Under the pieces are notes generated by a model. It did no database searches and was not told the origin of the DNA. It worked only from the letters and a program-made list of their open reading frames with translations. Position numbers and translations under genes: made by a program. DNA of 64,000 nucleotides from Mycobacterium paraense (GTDB lineage: Bacteria; Actinomycetota; Actinomycetes; Mycobacteriales; Mycobacteriaceae), in NCBI RefSeq assembly GCF_002101815.1, contig NZ_LQPM01000011.1, positions 1 to 64,000 on the forward strand, in the 5' to 3' direction. This document shows positions 39,894 through 48,794 of this stretch, piece by piece. Position 1 is the stretch's first letter. Each line of letters opens with the position of its first letter.

Positions 39894-41786
39894 CTATTCG
39901 TTGTCGACCTTGGCGAGGATCTTGTCGATGACCTGCCCGCCCTGATCGCTGATGTGGTAGCCGCACGCGTTGACGTCGGCGACCACGTTGTTCGCAACGC
40001 CCATGGCGCGCTGGCACTCCCAGCCGTCGGCGCCTTCCTGGGTTTCCAGCATGGTGATCTTCGGCGGGCCGCCGGTGACCTGAGCGAACGTCCACCTGAA
40101 CACCTTGTTGTTCTTGTTCGTCACGGTCACCGTCTTGCCCGCGCAGTTCTTCCACTTGTCCGCCGAACTCTGCACGAACGCCTTGGCCTTGTCGGCGGAC
40201 GGAAATGCCACGGCCGCCTGGTTGACCCAGTGGTCGTAGTCGTCGCCCGGTTCGGAGGACACCAGCCCGCTCATCCCGGTGTAACCGGTGCCGGCGTACA
40301 CCGGGTCCTGGCTGGTGTACAGCGACCCCAGGCAGTTCGGCGACGAGAGCGTCACCGTCGAGGTGTCCATCGACGTGATCGGCTTGCCGGGCGTCATCGA
40401 GGACGAGCCCATGATGGTGTTGACGCCCGACGGATCCAGCAGCAGGGCGCTGAGCCGGCCGGGCGGTACGGGATCCGGGGGCGGCGGGGCCGGCGCCGGC
40501 CGGGTCACCAGCCAGATCCCCACGCCGCCGCCGGCCAGGACCAGCACGGCGACGACGGCGGCGACGATCGGCCACGGGCTGCGTTTGGGCTTGGGCGCCG
40601 GCTGATTCCAGGAAGCCGGGCCGGTGAACTGCTGGGGCGGCGGCCCGCCCCAATTGCTGCTGCCGCCCTGGTAGGCCTGCGGTCCGGACGGCACGGGGCC
40701 GCTGTCGGGGGCCCATGGCCGCGGGGTCTGGGCGGCCTGCGGCATCGGCCCCGAGCTGGGCGCCGTGGGGTAGGGCGGTGGTGAACCCTGCGCCGGCGCG
40801 GGCGGTGGGGTGGTGGCCGGAGGTTGCGGCGGGCCCACGGCACTGGCGGCCAGGGTGGGACCGCCGCTGTCCGCGGTGTGCGCCTCGGCGGTGGCGGGCA
40901 GGGTGGCTTCCTGGCTGCGCCGCACGATGTTGTTGGCGTGGTCCTGATCCGGGTCGCTGAGGGCCTCGTGGGCGGCCAGCGCCAGATCGCCGGCGCTGGC
41001 ATAGCGGTCTTCGGGCTTCTTGGCCATGCCGCGCGCGATCACCGCGTCGAAGGCCTTGGGAACGCCCGGGCGCACGGCGCTGGGCTTCGGGATCGGGTCC
41101 ATCAGGTGGGCGGTGACCAGGGTGCTGGCGCTGTCGGCGCGGTAGGGCGGCGACCCGGTCAACGCCTCGTGCAGCACGCAGGCGAGCGCGTAGATGTCGG
41201 CGCGGTAGGTGACCTCGTCGTTCGAAAAGCGTTCGGGCGCCATGTATTTCCAGGTGCCGACCGCGGTGCCGAGCTGGGTGAGCTTCTCGTCGGTGGTGGC
41301 GCTGGCGATGCCGAAGTCGACCAGGTAGGCGAAGTCGTCGCGGGTGACCAGGATGTTGGGCGGCTTGACGTCGCGGTGCATCACCCCGGCGGCGTGGGCG
41401 GCGTCCAGGGCCGAGGCGATCTGGGTGACGATGGCCACCGCGCGCGGCGGGGTCAGCGGGCCGAACCGCTTGAGCACCGAGTCCAGGTCCGTGCCCTCGA
41501 TGAGGCGCATCTCCATGTACATCTGGCCGTCGATCTCGCCGTAGTCGTGGATCGGCACCACGTGCGGTTCCTGCAAACGGCCGGCGATGCGGGCCTCGCG
41601 CTTCATCCGCTCGCGAAACACGGGGTCCTTGCTGAACGTGTCCGACATCAGCTTGAGGGCGACCGTCCATTCCTTGACGGTGTGCTCGGCCTCGTAGACC
41701 TCGCCCATCCCACCGCGGCCCAGCAGTCGTTTTAGGTGATAGGGCCCGAACGTCGAACCCACCCGTGAGGCCTGCGCGTCGCTCAT
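39894..41786 (-). CDS. pknH: Serine/threonine protein kinase PknH
   Basis: Receptor-type kinase of 630 residues. Kinase domain at about 16-275: glycine loop LGRGGMGEVYEAEH, Lys in ALKLMS, catalytic HRDVKPPN, DFGIAS, activation loop with LGTAVGTWKYMAPE. A Pro/Ser/Gln-rich juxtamembrane stretch leads to one span near 400 (PIVAAVVAVLVLAGG), and then the extracellular sensor domain with four Cys (NCLGSLY, NCAGK, ECQRA, NACGY) as in M. tuberculosis PknH. PknH phosphorylates EmbR, encoded downstream on the same strand, and so affects arabinan synthesis. GGAGGG before the ATG at 41786. A 166-bp part of the kinase domain is identical to the second kinase gene. Confidence 0.96.
   Translation of the reverse strand: MSDAQASRVGSTFGPYHLKRLLGRGGMGEVYEAEHTVKEWTVALKLMSDTFSKDPVFRERMKREARIAGRLQEPHVVPIHDYGEIDGQMYMEMRLIEGTDLDSVLKRFGPLTPPRAVAIVTQIASALDAAHAAGVMHRDVKPPNILVTRDDFAYLVDFGIASATTDEKLTQLGTAVGTWKYMAPERFSNDEVTYRADIYALACVLHEALTGSPPYRADSASTLVTAHLMDPIPKPSAVRPGVPKAFDAVIARGMAKKPEDRYASAGDLALAAHEALSDPDQDHANNIVRRSQEATLPATAEAHTADSGGPTLAASAVGPPQPPATTPPPAPAQGSPPPYPTAPSSGPMPQAAQTPRPWAPDSGPVPSGPQAYQGGSSNWGGPPPQQFTGPASWNQPAPKPKRSPWPIVAAVVAVLVLAGGGVGIWLVTRPAPAPPPPDPVPPGRLSALLLDPSGVNTIMGSSSMTPGKPITSMDTSTVTLSSPNCLGSLYTSQDPVYAGTGYTGMSGLVSSEPGDDYDHWVNQAAVAFPSADKAKAFVQSSADKWKNCAGKTVTVTNKNNKVFRWTFAQVTGGPPKITMLETQEGADGWECQRAMGVANNVVADVNACGYHISDQGGQVIDKILAKVDNE
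41263..41428. repeat. 166-bp block identical to 43729-43894
   Basis: Within the kinase domains of the two PknH-like genes, these 166 bases match the block at 43729-43894 without a single difference, third codon positions included. Flanking kinase sequence differs at scattered positions. This marks recent gene conversion or a young duplication. Confidence 0.85.
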
Positions 41787-41819
41787 TCCTGACCCTCCAA
41801 ACCAACCCCGGACCCGCCG

Positions 41820-41825
41820 ACCCTA
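41820..41825 (-). promoter_or_regulatory. -10 element of pknH
   Basis: TAGGGT on the minus strand, about 33 bases before the ATG. The sequence from here to the start (with GTCGGCGGGTC and the GGAGG site) is also found before the second kinase gene at 44253-44287, so the promoter was duplicated together with the gene. Confidence 0.45.
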
Positions 41826-41934
41826 TCAATATCGTCCGACCTCAACGGCCAACCGCGAGCCCCGACTCAGCAATCAAGACGGTAAGCCCGCGGCGGCCCC
41901 GCCGCAGGACAATCCGGCATTCAACGCGACATTG

Positions 41935-42566
41935 TTAAACGGGGCGCCGCCACAGCAGGAGATAACGCCAGAACAGCAGCCGACGGACGCGGGCGCCGGG
42001 CAGGATCGCGGCGGCGATTTCGCGGGCCTGCCGGGTGGTCAGCGGCGGATCGAAGACTTTCGGCATGGCCTCGTTGACCGGGTCCGGTCCGTACCAGCCG
42101 CCGCGGCCGGCCGCCCGCAGCGCGGCGAACGCGGCGCCGAGCGCCCGATTGGCAGCCGCCGCAACCATTTCGGTGGGCGCCTCGCGAGGCAGGTCGACGC
42201 GCGGCAACGCCACCGCGGCCAGCACACCGCCCGGGCGCAGCGCCGGCGCCAGCCGCCGCAGGGCGTCGGCGAGCGGCAGCTGGTGCAGCGCGGTGACCGA
42301 CACGATCGCGTCGTAATGCGCTGCGGGTAAGGGCGTCTCCAGCACGTCGGCGAGGGTGCAGGTGACGTTGGCCGGTGCGCGCCGGCGGGCCGCCTCGATC
42401 GTCGCCGCCGACTTGTCGATCGCGTCGACGTGATCGGCGCGGGCGGCCAGTCGCGCGGCGAATGCCCCCGCCCGCAACCGACGTCGAGCACCCGCTCGCA
42501 TCGCGGCGGCAACTGCCGCAACAGCACTCGCTGGTAGTACGCGTTGTGGTCCCAGGGCGGCGTCAT
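41935..42566 (-). pseudogene. Class I SAM methyltransferase with a frameshift in a C5 tract
   Basis: The N-terminus (MTPPWDHNAYYQRVLLRQLP, then ERVLDVGCGRG, the SAM-binding motif I) is in one frame. The continuation (AFAARLAARADHVDAIDKSA, LADVLETPLPAAHYDAIVS, LRPGGVLAAVALP and so on to the TAA at 41935-41937) is in another. Adding one base in the run of five C at 42465-42469 (G on the coding strand) joins them into a normal methyltransferase of about 210 residues. Either the gene is broken, or the tract is slipped in this strain or in the assembly. It lies between the two kinase genes on the same strand, six bases after the stop of the upstream kinase gene (42573). Confidence 0.82.
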
Positions 42567-42572
42567 AAAAGG

Positions 42573-44252
42573 CTACGAGTGCGACGCCCACCACTTGTAC
42601 AGCTGATCGAGGTTCGGGCCCTGCGCATTTCCCCCGACGACCGCGAACACCAGGTTCTGCTGGTTCGTCCACATCACCTTCGGCTCGTCGCCCGTATAGG
42701 TCCCGCAGGCGATTTGACCGAGGACGGTGTTCGGGTCTTTGTTGTGCCACCAGGTGCCGGGTGAGGCCTTGTCTCCCGGGCACTTAACGAGCGAATCGGT
42801 TCCCGTGTAGCGGTTGAACGCCGCCTGCACCCCCTGCAGGTCCGAGAACAGCGCATAGGCCGAGATCGTGGGGCCGTTGGGGTCGGTGTTGGGCCCGCAC
42901 GAGACGGAGACGATCGCCCCCGGCATCGGTTGGGGGTCCGGCGCGCAGGTGCCGGGTGGGTAGCCGGCCGGCAGCAGGCTCAGCAGACGGTTGGTGGCGC
43001 CGGGCGGCGGCGTGGCGGGCGGCGGGGTGGTGCGAGGCGTGGTCCTGGTGGTGCTGCGGGTGGACGCCGTCGTGGTAGTGCTGGCCGCGGTGGGGGTTTC
43101 GCTGTCGTCGTTGCCGACCGCGATCGAGATGCCGACGGCGGCGGCCACGAGGACCACCACGACGGCCGCCGCCGCGGCGACGATGACCCACGGGCTGCGT
43201 TTGCGCGGCGGCACCGGCGGGTGCCCGGGGCCCCACGGCGCCGGGCCGGCGAATTGCGGTGGCGGGCCGCCGAACGGGGGTTGGTAGCGCGGAGGATTCG
43301 GTGGGGGCGGGCCGGCGCCGGGCATGGGCCGCGGCACGGGCCCGACGGCACCCCGCGGCACGGAAGGGGCGGATTGCTCACTCTGGCGCAGGATGTTGAC
43401 GGCCTGGGTCTGGTCCGGATCGGTGAGCGCGTCGTGGGCGGCGCGCGCCAGGTCACCCGCGCTGGCGTAGCGGTCCTCCGGCTTTTTGGCCATGCCGCGC
43501 GCGATCACGGTGTCGAACGCCCGGGGGATGCCGGACCGTTTGGCGCTGGGCTGGGGGATGGGCTCCAACAGGTGGGCGGTGACCAGGGTGCCCGCGCTGT
43601 CCGACGCGTACGGCGGGGACCCCGTCAAGCATTCGTAGAGCACGCACGCCAAGGAGTAGATGTCGGCGCGGTAGGTCACCTCGTCGTTCGAAAAGCGTTC
43701 GGGCGCCATGTATTTCCAGGTGCCCACGGCGGTGCCGAGCTGGGTGAGCTTCTCGTCGGTGGTGGCGCTGGCGATGCCGAAGTCGACCAGGTAGGCGAAG
43801 TCGTCGCGGGTGACCAGGATGTTGGGCGGCTTGACGTCGCGGTGCATCACCCCGGCGGCGTGGGCGGCGTCCAGGGCCGAGGCGATCTGGGTGATGATGG
43901 CCACCGCCCGTGGCGGGCTCAGCGGGCCGTACCGCTTGAGCAGCGAATCCAGGTCGGTGCCCTCGATGAGGCGCATCTCCAGGTACATCTGGCCGTCGAT
44001 TTCGCCGTAGTCGTGGATCGGCACCACGTGCGGTTCCTGCAAGCGGCCGGTGATGCGGGCCTCGCGCCTCATCCGCTCGCGAAACACGGGATCCTTGCTC
44101 ACGGATTCCGACATCAGCTTGAGGGCGACCGTCCAGCCCTTGACGGTGTGCTCGGCCTCGTAGACCTCGCCCATCCCGCCGTGGCCCAGGGCCCGTTTGA
44201 GCTCGTAGGGTCCGAACCTCGACCCCGAACGCGAGCCCGGCGCCCCGCTCAT
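42573..44252 (-). CDS. Second PknH-like serine/threonine kinase
   Basis: Protein of 559 residues. The kinase domain (LGHGGMGEVYEAEH, Lys in ALKLMS, HRDVKPPN, DFGIAS, GTWKYMAPE) is close to PknH of this window. The membrane span is near 355 (WVIVAAAAAVVVVLVAAAVG), followed by a Thr-rich stalk. The extracellular domain differs from that of PknH: LLSLLPAGYPPGTCAPDP, four Cys, and AFNRYTGTDSLVKCPGD, ending in KWWASHS. It therefore has the same catalytic output but probably another signal. The ATG at 44252 is preceded by GGGAGGA; a TTG 12 bases upstream is less likely. H37Rv has only one kinase between Rv1265 and embR. Confidence 0.93.
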   Translation of the reverse strand: MSGAPGSRSGSRFGPYELKRALGHGGMGEVYEAEHTVKGWTVALKLMSESVSKDPVFRERMRREARITGRLQEPHVVPIHDYGEIDGQMYLEMRLIEGTDLDSLLKRYGPLSPPRAVAIITQIASALDAAHAAGVMHRDVKPPNILVTRDDFAYLVDFGIASATTDEKLTQLGTAVGTWKYMAPERFSNDEVTYRADIYSLACVLYECLTGSPPYASDSAGTLVTAHLLEPIPQPSAKRSGIPRAFDTVIARGMAKKPEDRYASAGDLARAAHDALTDPDQTQAVNILRQSEQSAPSVPRGAVGPVPRPMPGAGPPPPNPPRYQPPFGGPPPQFAGPAPWGPGHPPVPPRKRSPWVIVAAAAAVVVVLVAAAVGISIAVGNDDSETPTAASTTTTASTRSTTRTTPRTTPPPATPPPGATNRLLSLLPAGYPPGTCAPDPQPMPGAIVSVSCGPNTDPNGPTISAYALFSDLQGVQAAFNRYTGTDSLVKCPGDKASPGTWWHNKDPNTVLGQIACGTYTGDEPKVMWTNQQNLVFAVVGGNAQGPNLDQLYKWWASHS

Positions 44253-44281
44253 CGATCCTCCCAATCAACCCAGACCCGCCG

Positions 44282-44287
44282 ACCATA
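44282..44287 (-). promoter_or_regulatory. -10 element of the second kinase gene
   Basis: TATGGT on the minus strand about 29 bases before the ATG. The surrounding sequence is shared with the pknH promoter, apart from a few changes. Confidence 0.45.
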
Positions 44288-44348
44288 TCAACCCCGGCGC
44301 CGCGGAAGGATTCTCAATAAGTTCTCGGCGAAGTCCGCTCTCGACGCC

Positions 44349-45500
44349 CTAGTCGGCGCCGGCCTTGTTTCCCGCCGCGATCTCGAAGGTGAACTCGTGC
44401 TCGCCGATGCGGATGTGGTCGCCGTCGTGCAGCGGGGTCGCCCTGCGGATCCGCTCCTCCTGCACGTACACGCCGTTCGACGAGCGCAGGTCGTTGATGA
44501 CGAAGCTGCTGCCCGTGTCGACGATCACGGCGTGGTGGCGGCTGACCTTGGGGGTGGCCAGGACGATGTCGTTGTCGCTGAGCCGCCCGATGCGGGTCGC
44601 GGCCTCGTCCAGCGCGTGGCGTTCGCCGGAGTCCTCGCGCAGGTACGCGACGGCGTCCCGGTCGGACACCATCGTGTACTGGTCCATGACCGTGAGCGTG
44701 ACCGCCGCGGTGGTGACGGCGTTCTTCTTGACGTCCAACGGTTCCTGGCGCAGGATCCGGTCGTTCAGCTCGCGCAGGTTGTGGCCCGGGTCGATGCCGA
44801 GGTCCTCGGCGAGCGTTTCCTTGACGCGGCGGTAGGCGGCCAAGGCGTCGGATTGGCGGTCGGTGAGGTAGTAGGCGGTGATCAGCTGCGCCCACAGCGG
44901 CTCGCGGTAGGGATGCTCCGCGGTCAGGGCCTCGAGCTCGGTGATCACGGCAGAGGCGCGTCCGCAAGCGATTTCGGCCTCGGCCTTCGCCGTGTGGACG
45001 AGGATCTTCTCCTCGACCAGGGAGGTGGCGAAGGTGTCGACGAACTGAAAGTCGCGCAGGTCCTCGAGCACCTGCCCGCGCCACTCCGCCAGGGCCGCCG
45101 AAAGGTGCTTGCTGGCTTGTTCGAACCGGCCGCCGGCGGCGGCCTGCACGCCCGCGGTCTTCTCGGCGATGAATCGCCCGATGTCGCAAGCGTCGTCGGG
45201 GATGCTGAGGCGGTAGCCCGGGGGCGCCGCCGCCAACACCACTCGCGAGTCCACCCCGAAGCCGCCGAGGAGCTTGCGCAGGTTGGACACGTAGGAGTGG
45301 ATGCTGGCCCGGGCACCCGACGGCGGCGATTCGTCCCAGAGCGCCGTGGTGAGCCGGTCGACGCCCACCGGGCTGTTGCGGTTCATCAGCAGCAGGGCCA
45401 GCACGGCCCGCTGCTTGGGGGTGCCCGCGGGCACCAGGGCGCCGTCGACGCTCATTTCCAGCGGTCCCAGTAGACCGAACTCGAGACGTTTGTCCACCAT
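44349..45500 (-). CDS. embR: Transcriptional regulator EmbR
   Basis: SARP-type activator of 383 residues. An N-terminal winged helix (LEFGLLGPLEMSVDG, TPKQRAVLALLLMN), the bacterial transcriptional activation domain in the middle, and a C-terminal FHA domain (RIGRLSDNDIVL, VSRHHAVIVDTG, NDLRSSNGVYV) that binds phospho-Thr of PknH. In M. tuberculosis phosphorylated EmbR activates embCAB, the arabinosyltransferases hit by ethambutol. Here two possible PknH-type partners are encoded upstream on the same strand. The ATG at 45500 starts the conserved region; GGAGG lies a little far upstream (12 bases). Confidence 0.96.
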   Translation of the reverse strand: MVDKRLEFGLLGPLEMSVDGALVPAGTPKQRAVLALLLMNRNSPVGVDRLTTALWDESPPSGARASIHSYVSNLRKLLGGFGVDSRVVLAAAPPGYRLSIPDDACDIGRFIAEKTAGVQAAAGGRFEQASKHLSAALAEWRGQVLEDLRDFQFVDTFATSLVEEKILVHTAKAEAEIACGRASAVITELEALTAEHPYREPLWAQLITAYYLTDRQSDALAAYRRVKETLAEDLGIDPGHNLRELNDRILRQEPLDVKKNAVTTAAVTLTVMDQYTMVSDRDAVAYLREDSGERHALDEAATRIGRLSDNDIVLATPKVSRHHAVIVDTGSSFVINDLRSSNGVYVQEERIRRATPLHDGDHIRIGEHEFTFEIAAGNKAGAD

Positions 45501-45669
45501 CGCGCGTAACACCCTCCGCGTGTCATTGAGGTGCCTTGTAGTGATTGTGATACCAACTCGGCCAATTCGGTGAGAACCCGGGGATCGCTCGCGTTGCGCA
45601 AATGCGCTCCCCGGCAACGTGATCTTGGACCTCCTGCGCGAATCAGGTTACGGCGCAGCGGAACACGCG

Positions 45670-46368
45670 TCAGAGCGTGACGACCATCAGCTCGTTGCTC
45701 GTCTCCCAGGACTGGACGAACAGCTGCAGGGGAATCTGCTCGTCGCGGCCGTCGGAGGTGCCGCTGTCGTTGAGGTGAACGACGCCGTGGGTGGCATCGA
45801 CGCCGGTCACCACCACCGCGTGGTCGGACTCCGGGTTGCCGTACTTGTCCTTCGCCTCGACGGGCTGGTGCCAGATGAGTTCACCGTTGACGCCCACGAT
45901 CACCTTGTGACCGCTGCCCAGGGCCTGCTTCAGCCCCGCGAGGCCCGGGCGGATGCCGCTGCGGGCGGTGTCGTCGCGGTCGATGACGATGGCGGTGACG
46001 TGGTATTGGGCGAGCAGCGCCGGGACGTCGGCGAAGCTGGCGCCGTCGCCGGAATTGGGGTTGTCGGGATCGGCCGGCTTGGTGTAGATCGGGCCAGCGT
46101 GCGCGACGCTGGGGGTCGAGTGGGCCTTGGCGATGATGGCCTGCTCCGAGGGCGCCTCGCCGGTCAGCTGGCCGATGACGTCGGCGCTCGACATCAGGAC
46201 GCAGTCGTCGTAGCGCTGCTCGTGCCAGTACTCGGCGGCGGCCACCGGGTCGCCGTACATCAGTTCCGACGCCGCGTTCGCCGGGGCGGCCACGCCGAGC
46301 GCCACCGCGCCGGCGAACACCGCGAAGGTGACGGTCCTAGCGACGGCGGCGATGGTGGTGGCCTTCAT
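45670..46368 (-). CDS. Secreted papain-like (C39-type) cysteine peptidase family protein
   Basis: Protein of 232 residues with a clear signal peptide (about 1-33, FAGAVALGVAAPANA then AS). The mature part has the pattern of peptidase C39-like folds: Cys in RYDDCVLMSSADVIGQL, His in ESDHAVVVTGVD, and an Asn/Asp in VHLNDSGTSDG, a plausible catalytic triad outside the cell. The position and length fit Rv1268c, annotated as a secreted protein of unknown function. AAAGGA precedes the ATG. Whether it cleaves peptides or has another cysteine-based activity is not shown. Confidence 0.82.
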   Translation of the reverse strand: MKATTIAAVARTVTFAVFAGAVALGVAAPANAASELMYGDPVAAAEYWHEQRYDDCVLMSSADVIGQLTGEAPSEQAIIAKAHSTPSVAHAGPIYTKPADPDNPNSGDGASFADVPALLAQYHVTAIVIDRDDTARSGIRPGLAGLKQALGSGHKVIVGVNGELIWHQPVEAKDKYGNPESDHAVVVTGVDATHGVVHLNDSGTSDGRDEQIPLQLFVQSWETSNELMVVTL

Positions 46369-46490
46369 GGTGTGTCCTTTCCGTTCTCGCTCTCGCGTGG
46401 TGCGGGGCGTTGAGAAAAGGTTCCGATGCCGGCCTTGTCGGTATCTCCACGAATTCTTGGAACGCCCGGCGCACCCCTTCTCCAGCGGCG

Positions 46491-46522
46491 GACGGGGGAT
46501 TCCGTCATCGGAATCCCCCGTC
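46491..46522 (-). terminator. Perfect 14-bp stem hairpin
   Basis: GACGGGGGATTCCG and its exact reverse complement flank the loop TCAT. It begins 14 bases after the stop of the DUF732 gene on the minus strand and lies before the C39-type gene, so it probably ends the DUF732 transcript. No T-run follows. The rest of the 168-base gap contains the ribosome site of the C39-type gene. Confidence 0.78.
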
Positions 46523-46536
46523 GCGGTGGGTGATTG

Positions 46537-46824
46537 CTAGGCCGCCTGGCCGGCGAATTGCGGGCAGTAGAACTTCGTCGCGGCGGCCACGAAGTGACCG
46601 GCCTGCCGGGGTGACATCCTGGCCTGCGTCGTCAGCATGAGCGCGACGGCCGCCTTGCTCTTGCCCGCGGCCAGCTCGCTGCACACCTGGTGGCCCGCCT
46701 GGATCGCGTCCTGGTTCGCGCTGAACGTGGTCGCCCCGGCGGCGCCGGCGGTCGCGACGGCGAGCCCGACGGCGGCGGTGCCCAGGGCGGTGGCTACGGC
46801 TGCGGTGATGCGGGTGCTGAACAT
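46537..46824 (-). CDS. Small secreted DUF732-type protein
   Basis: Protein of 95 residues with a signal peptide (about 1-31, ending AAGA before TTFSANQD). The mature part of about 64 residues has two cysteines (AGHQVCSEL and KFYCPQF) that should form the disulphide typical of DUF732, a small helical exported domain common in mycobacteria. AAAGGA lies before the ATG. In M. tuberculosis this place holds Rv1269c, lprA (Rv1270c) and Rv1271c; here only one small exported gene remains and lprA is missing. Function unknown. Confidence 0.82.
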   Translation of the reverse strand: MFSTRITAAVATALGTAAVGLAVATAGAAGATTFSANQDAIQAGHQVCSELAAGKSKAAVALMLTTQARMSPRQAGHFVAAATKFYCPQFAGQAA

Positions 46825-46916
46825 CGTTGGGGTCCTTTCGGGTTCGGCCTTGGCTGCGCTCAGCCTCGGGCCGGCCCCTTGGGGGATCCTGAACGAATTC
46901 TTGGTGTCCCGGGCGA

Positions 46917-48794
46917 CTAGGCCCGGGTCATCGCGTAATAGGCGCCGCGCCGGGCCAGCAGCTGGATGTGGCTGCCCTGTTCCACGATGCGGCCGTCTTC
47001 CACGACCAGGATGCGATCGGCATCCCGGATCGTCGAAAGGCGATGCGCGATGATGAAACTCGTGCGGTCACGGCGGAGTTCGCGGGTGGCGCGCGCGACG
47101 AGGGCCTCGGTGCGGGTGTCGACGGAGCTGGTGGCCTCGTCCAGGATCAGCAGCTGCGGGCGCGCGAGGAAGGCGCGGGCGATGGTGATGAGTTGCTTCT
47201 CGCCGGCGCTGATGTTGGCGCCGTCCCCGCTGACGCGGGTCTGGTAGCCGGCCGGCAGCGTGTGCACGAACCGGTCGACATAGGCCGCCCTGGCCGCGGC
47301 CACCACCTCCTCCTCGGTGGCCTCCGGCCGCCCGTAGGCGATGTTCTCGGCGATCGTCCCGTCGAACAGCCAGGTGTCCTGCAGCACCATGCCGATCCGC
47401 GACCGCAGCGACTGCCGGCTCACGGTGGTGATGTCGACCCCGTCGATCAGGATCCGGCCGGAATCGACGTCGTAGAACCGCATCAGCAGGTTCACCATGG
47501 TCGTCTTGCCCGCCCCGGTCGGTCCGACGATCGCCACGGTGCTGCCGGGCTCGGCCACCAGCGACAGGTCGTGGATCACCGGTGTGCCCGGCCGGTAGGC
47601 GAAGTTCACCTGCTGGAACTCGACCCGGCCGCCGTTGGACCGCGGCAGGGCGCGCTCGGGGGCGGGCGGTTCCTCGGGCTCGTCGAGCAGGTCGAACACC
47701 CGCTCGGCGCTGGCCACCCCGGATTGCAGCGTGTTGTACATCCCGGCCACCTGGCCCACCGGCGCGTTGAACTGCCGGACGTACTGGATGAAGGCCTGGA
47801 TGCTGCCCAGCGTGATCTGGCCGGTCGCCACCTGCAGGCCGCCGACGACGGCGACGGCGACGTAGCCGATGTTGCCGACGAACGTCGTCGCCGGCGCCAC
47901 CAGCCCGGAGAAGAACTGGGCGCCGAAGCTGGCCTGGTACAGGTCGTCGTTGAGGCGGCGGAACTGCTCGCGCGCCGCGGCCTGGTGGCCGAACGTCTTG
48001 ACCACCGTGAATCCGCTGTAGGTCTCCTCGATGTGGGCGTTGAGGCGCCCGGTGCTTCTCCACTGCGCCACGAACAGGCGCTGCGAGCGCCGCGCGATCG
48101 CGCGGGTCGCCAGCAGCGAGACCGGCACCGCCAGCAGGGTGATCAGGGCCAGCAGCGGCGAAATGGACACCATCATGGCCAGCACGGCCACCACCGTCAG
48201 CGTCGCCGTCACCAGCTGGCTGATCGTCATCGACAGCGACGACTGGACGTTGTCGATGTCGTTGGTCACCCGGCTCAGCAGCTCGCCCCGCTGGCGCCCG
48301 TCGAAGTAGGACAGCGGCAGCCGGTGAATCTTGTCCTCGACGTCGCGGCGCAGCGCGACCATGGTGCGCTGCACGGTGAGGTTGAGCAGCCGGGCCTGGG
48401 CCCAGATCAGCAGCGCGGCAACGGCATACAGGGCCAGCGCCAGCGCCAGGGTCCTGCCCACCGCGCCGAAGTCCACACCCCGGCCGGGCACCACGTCCAT
48501 CCCGGACAGCAGGTCGGCGAAGGCGGTGTCGCCGCGGGCCCGCGCCGCCGCGACGGCCTGCGCCTTGCTGATTCCTGCGGGCAGCCGCCGCCCGATGACG
48601 CCGTTGAACAGCAGGTCGGTGGCGTGGCCGAGGATCCGCGGAACGACGACCCCGATCACCGTGCCCGTGATGCCCAAAGCGATGACCGCGACGCTCAGAG
48701 ACCGTTGCGGCGCAAGCCGTTTCACCAGCCGGGCCGCCGAGCCCCAGAAGTCCCGGGATCGGCCCGTCGTCGGTGCCACGGGCGCCACCGTCAT
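46917..48794 (-). CDS. ABC exporter half-transporter, ATP-binding and permease (Rv1272c ortholog)
   Basis: Protein of 625 residues: six membrane spans (about 30-365) followed by an ATPase domain with Walker [10 protein letters not shown], signature region [15 protein letters not shown] (degenerate: SAGEK in place of SGGQ), Walker [13 protein letters not shown] and the His of IIAHRLST. It forms a heterodimer with the gene product upstream, to which it is coupled by ATGA (48791-48794). The orthologous pair has been linked to lipid transport. An insertion of about 60 residues lies between the first two spans ([17 protein letters not shown]). Confidence 0.95.
   Translation of the reverse strand: MTVAPVAPTTGRSRDFWGSAARLVKRLAPQRSLSVAVIALGITGTVIGVVVPRILGHATDLLFNGVIGRRLPAGISKAQAVAAARARGDTAFADLLSGMDVVPGRGVDFGAVGRTLALALALYAVAALLIWAQARLLNLTVQRTMVALRRDVEDKIHRLPLSYFDGRQRGELLSRVTNDIDNVQSSLSMTISQLVTATLTVVAVLAMMVSISPLLALITLLAVPVSLLATRAIARRSQRLFVAQWRSTGRLNAHIEETYSGFTVVKTFGHQAAAREQFRRLNDDLYQASFGAQFFSGLVAPATTFVGNIGYVAVAVVGGLQVATGQITLGSIQAFIQYVRQFNAPVGQVAGMYNTLQSGVASAERVFDLLDEPEEPPAPERALPRSNGGRVEFQQVNFAYRPGTPVIHDLSLVAEPGSTVAIVGPTGAGKTTMVNLLMRFYDVDSGRILIDGVDITTVSRQSLRSRIGMVLQDTWLFDGTIAENIAYGRPEATEEEVVAAARAAYVDRFVHTLPAGYQTRVSGDGANISAGEKQLITIARAFLARPQLLILDEATSSVDTRTEALVARATRELRRDRTSFIIAHRLSTIRDADRILVVEDGRIVEQGSHIQLLARRGAYYAMTRA

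Noticed and set aside
41884..41906. GC hairpin after the frameshifted methyltransferase as a terminator
   Set aside because: The arms are only five bases long with a six-base loop, which is expected by chance at this base composition.
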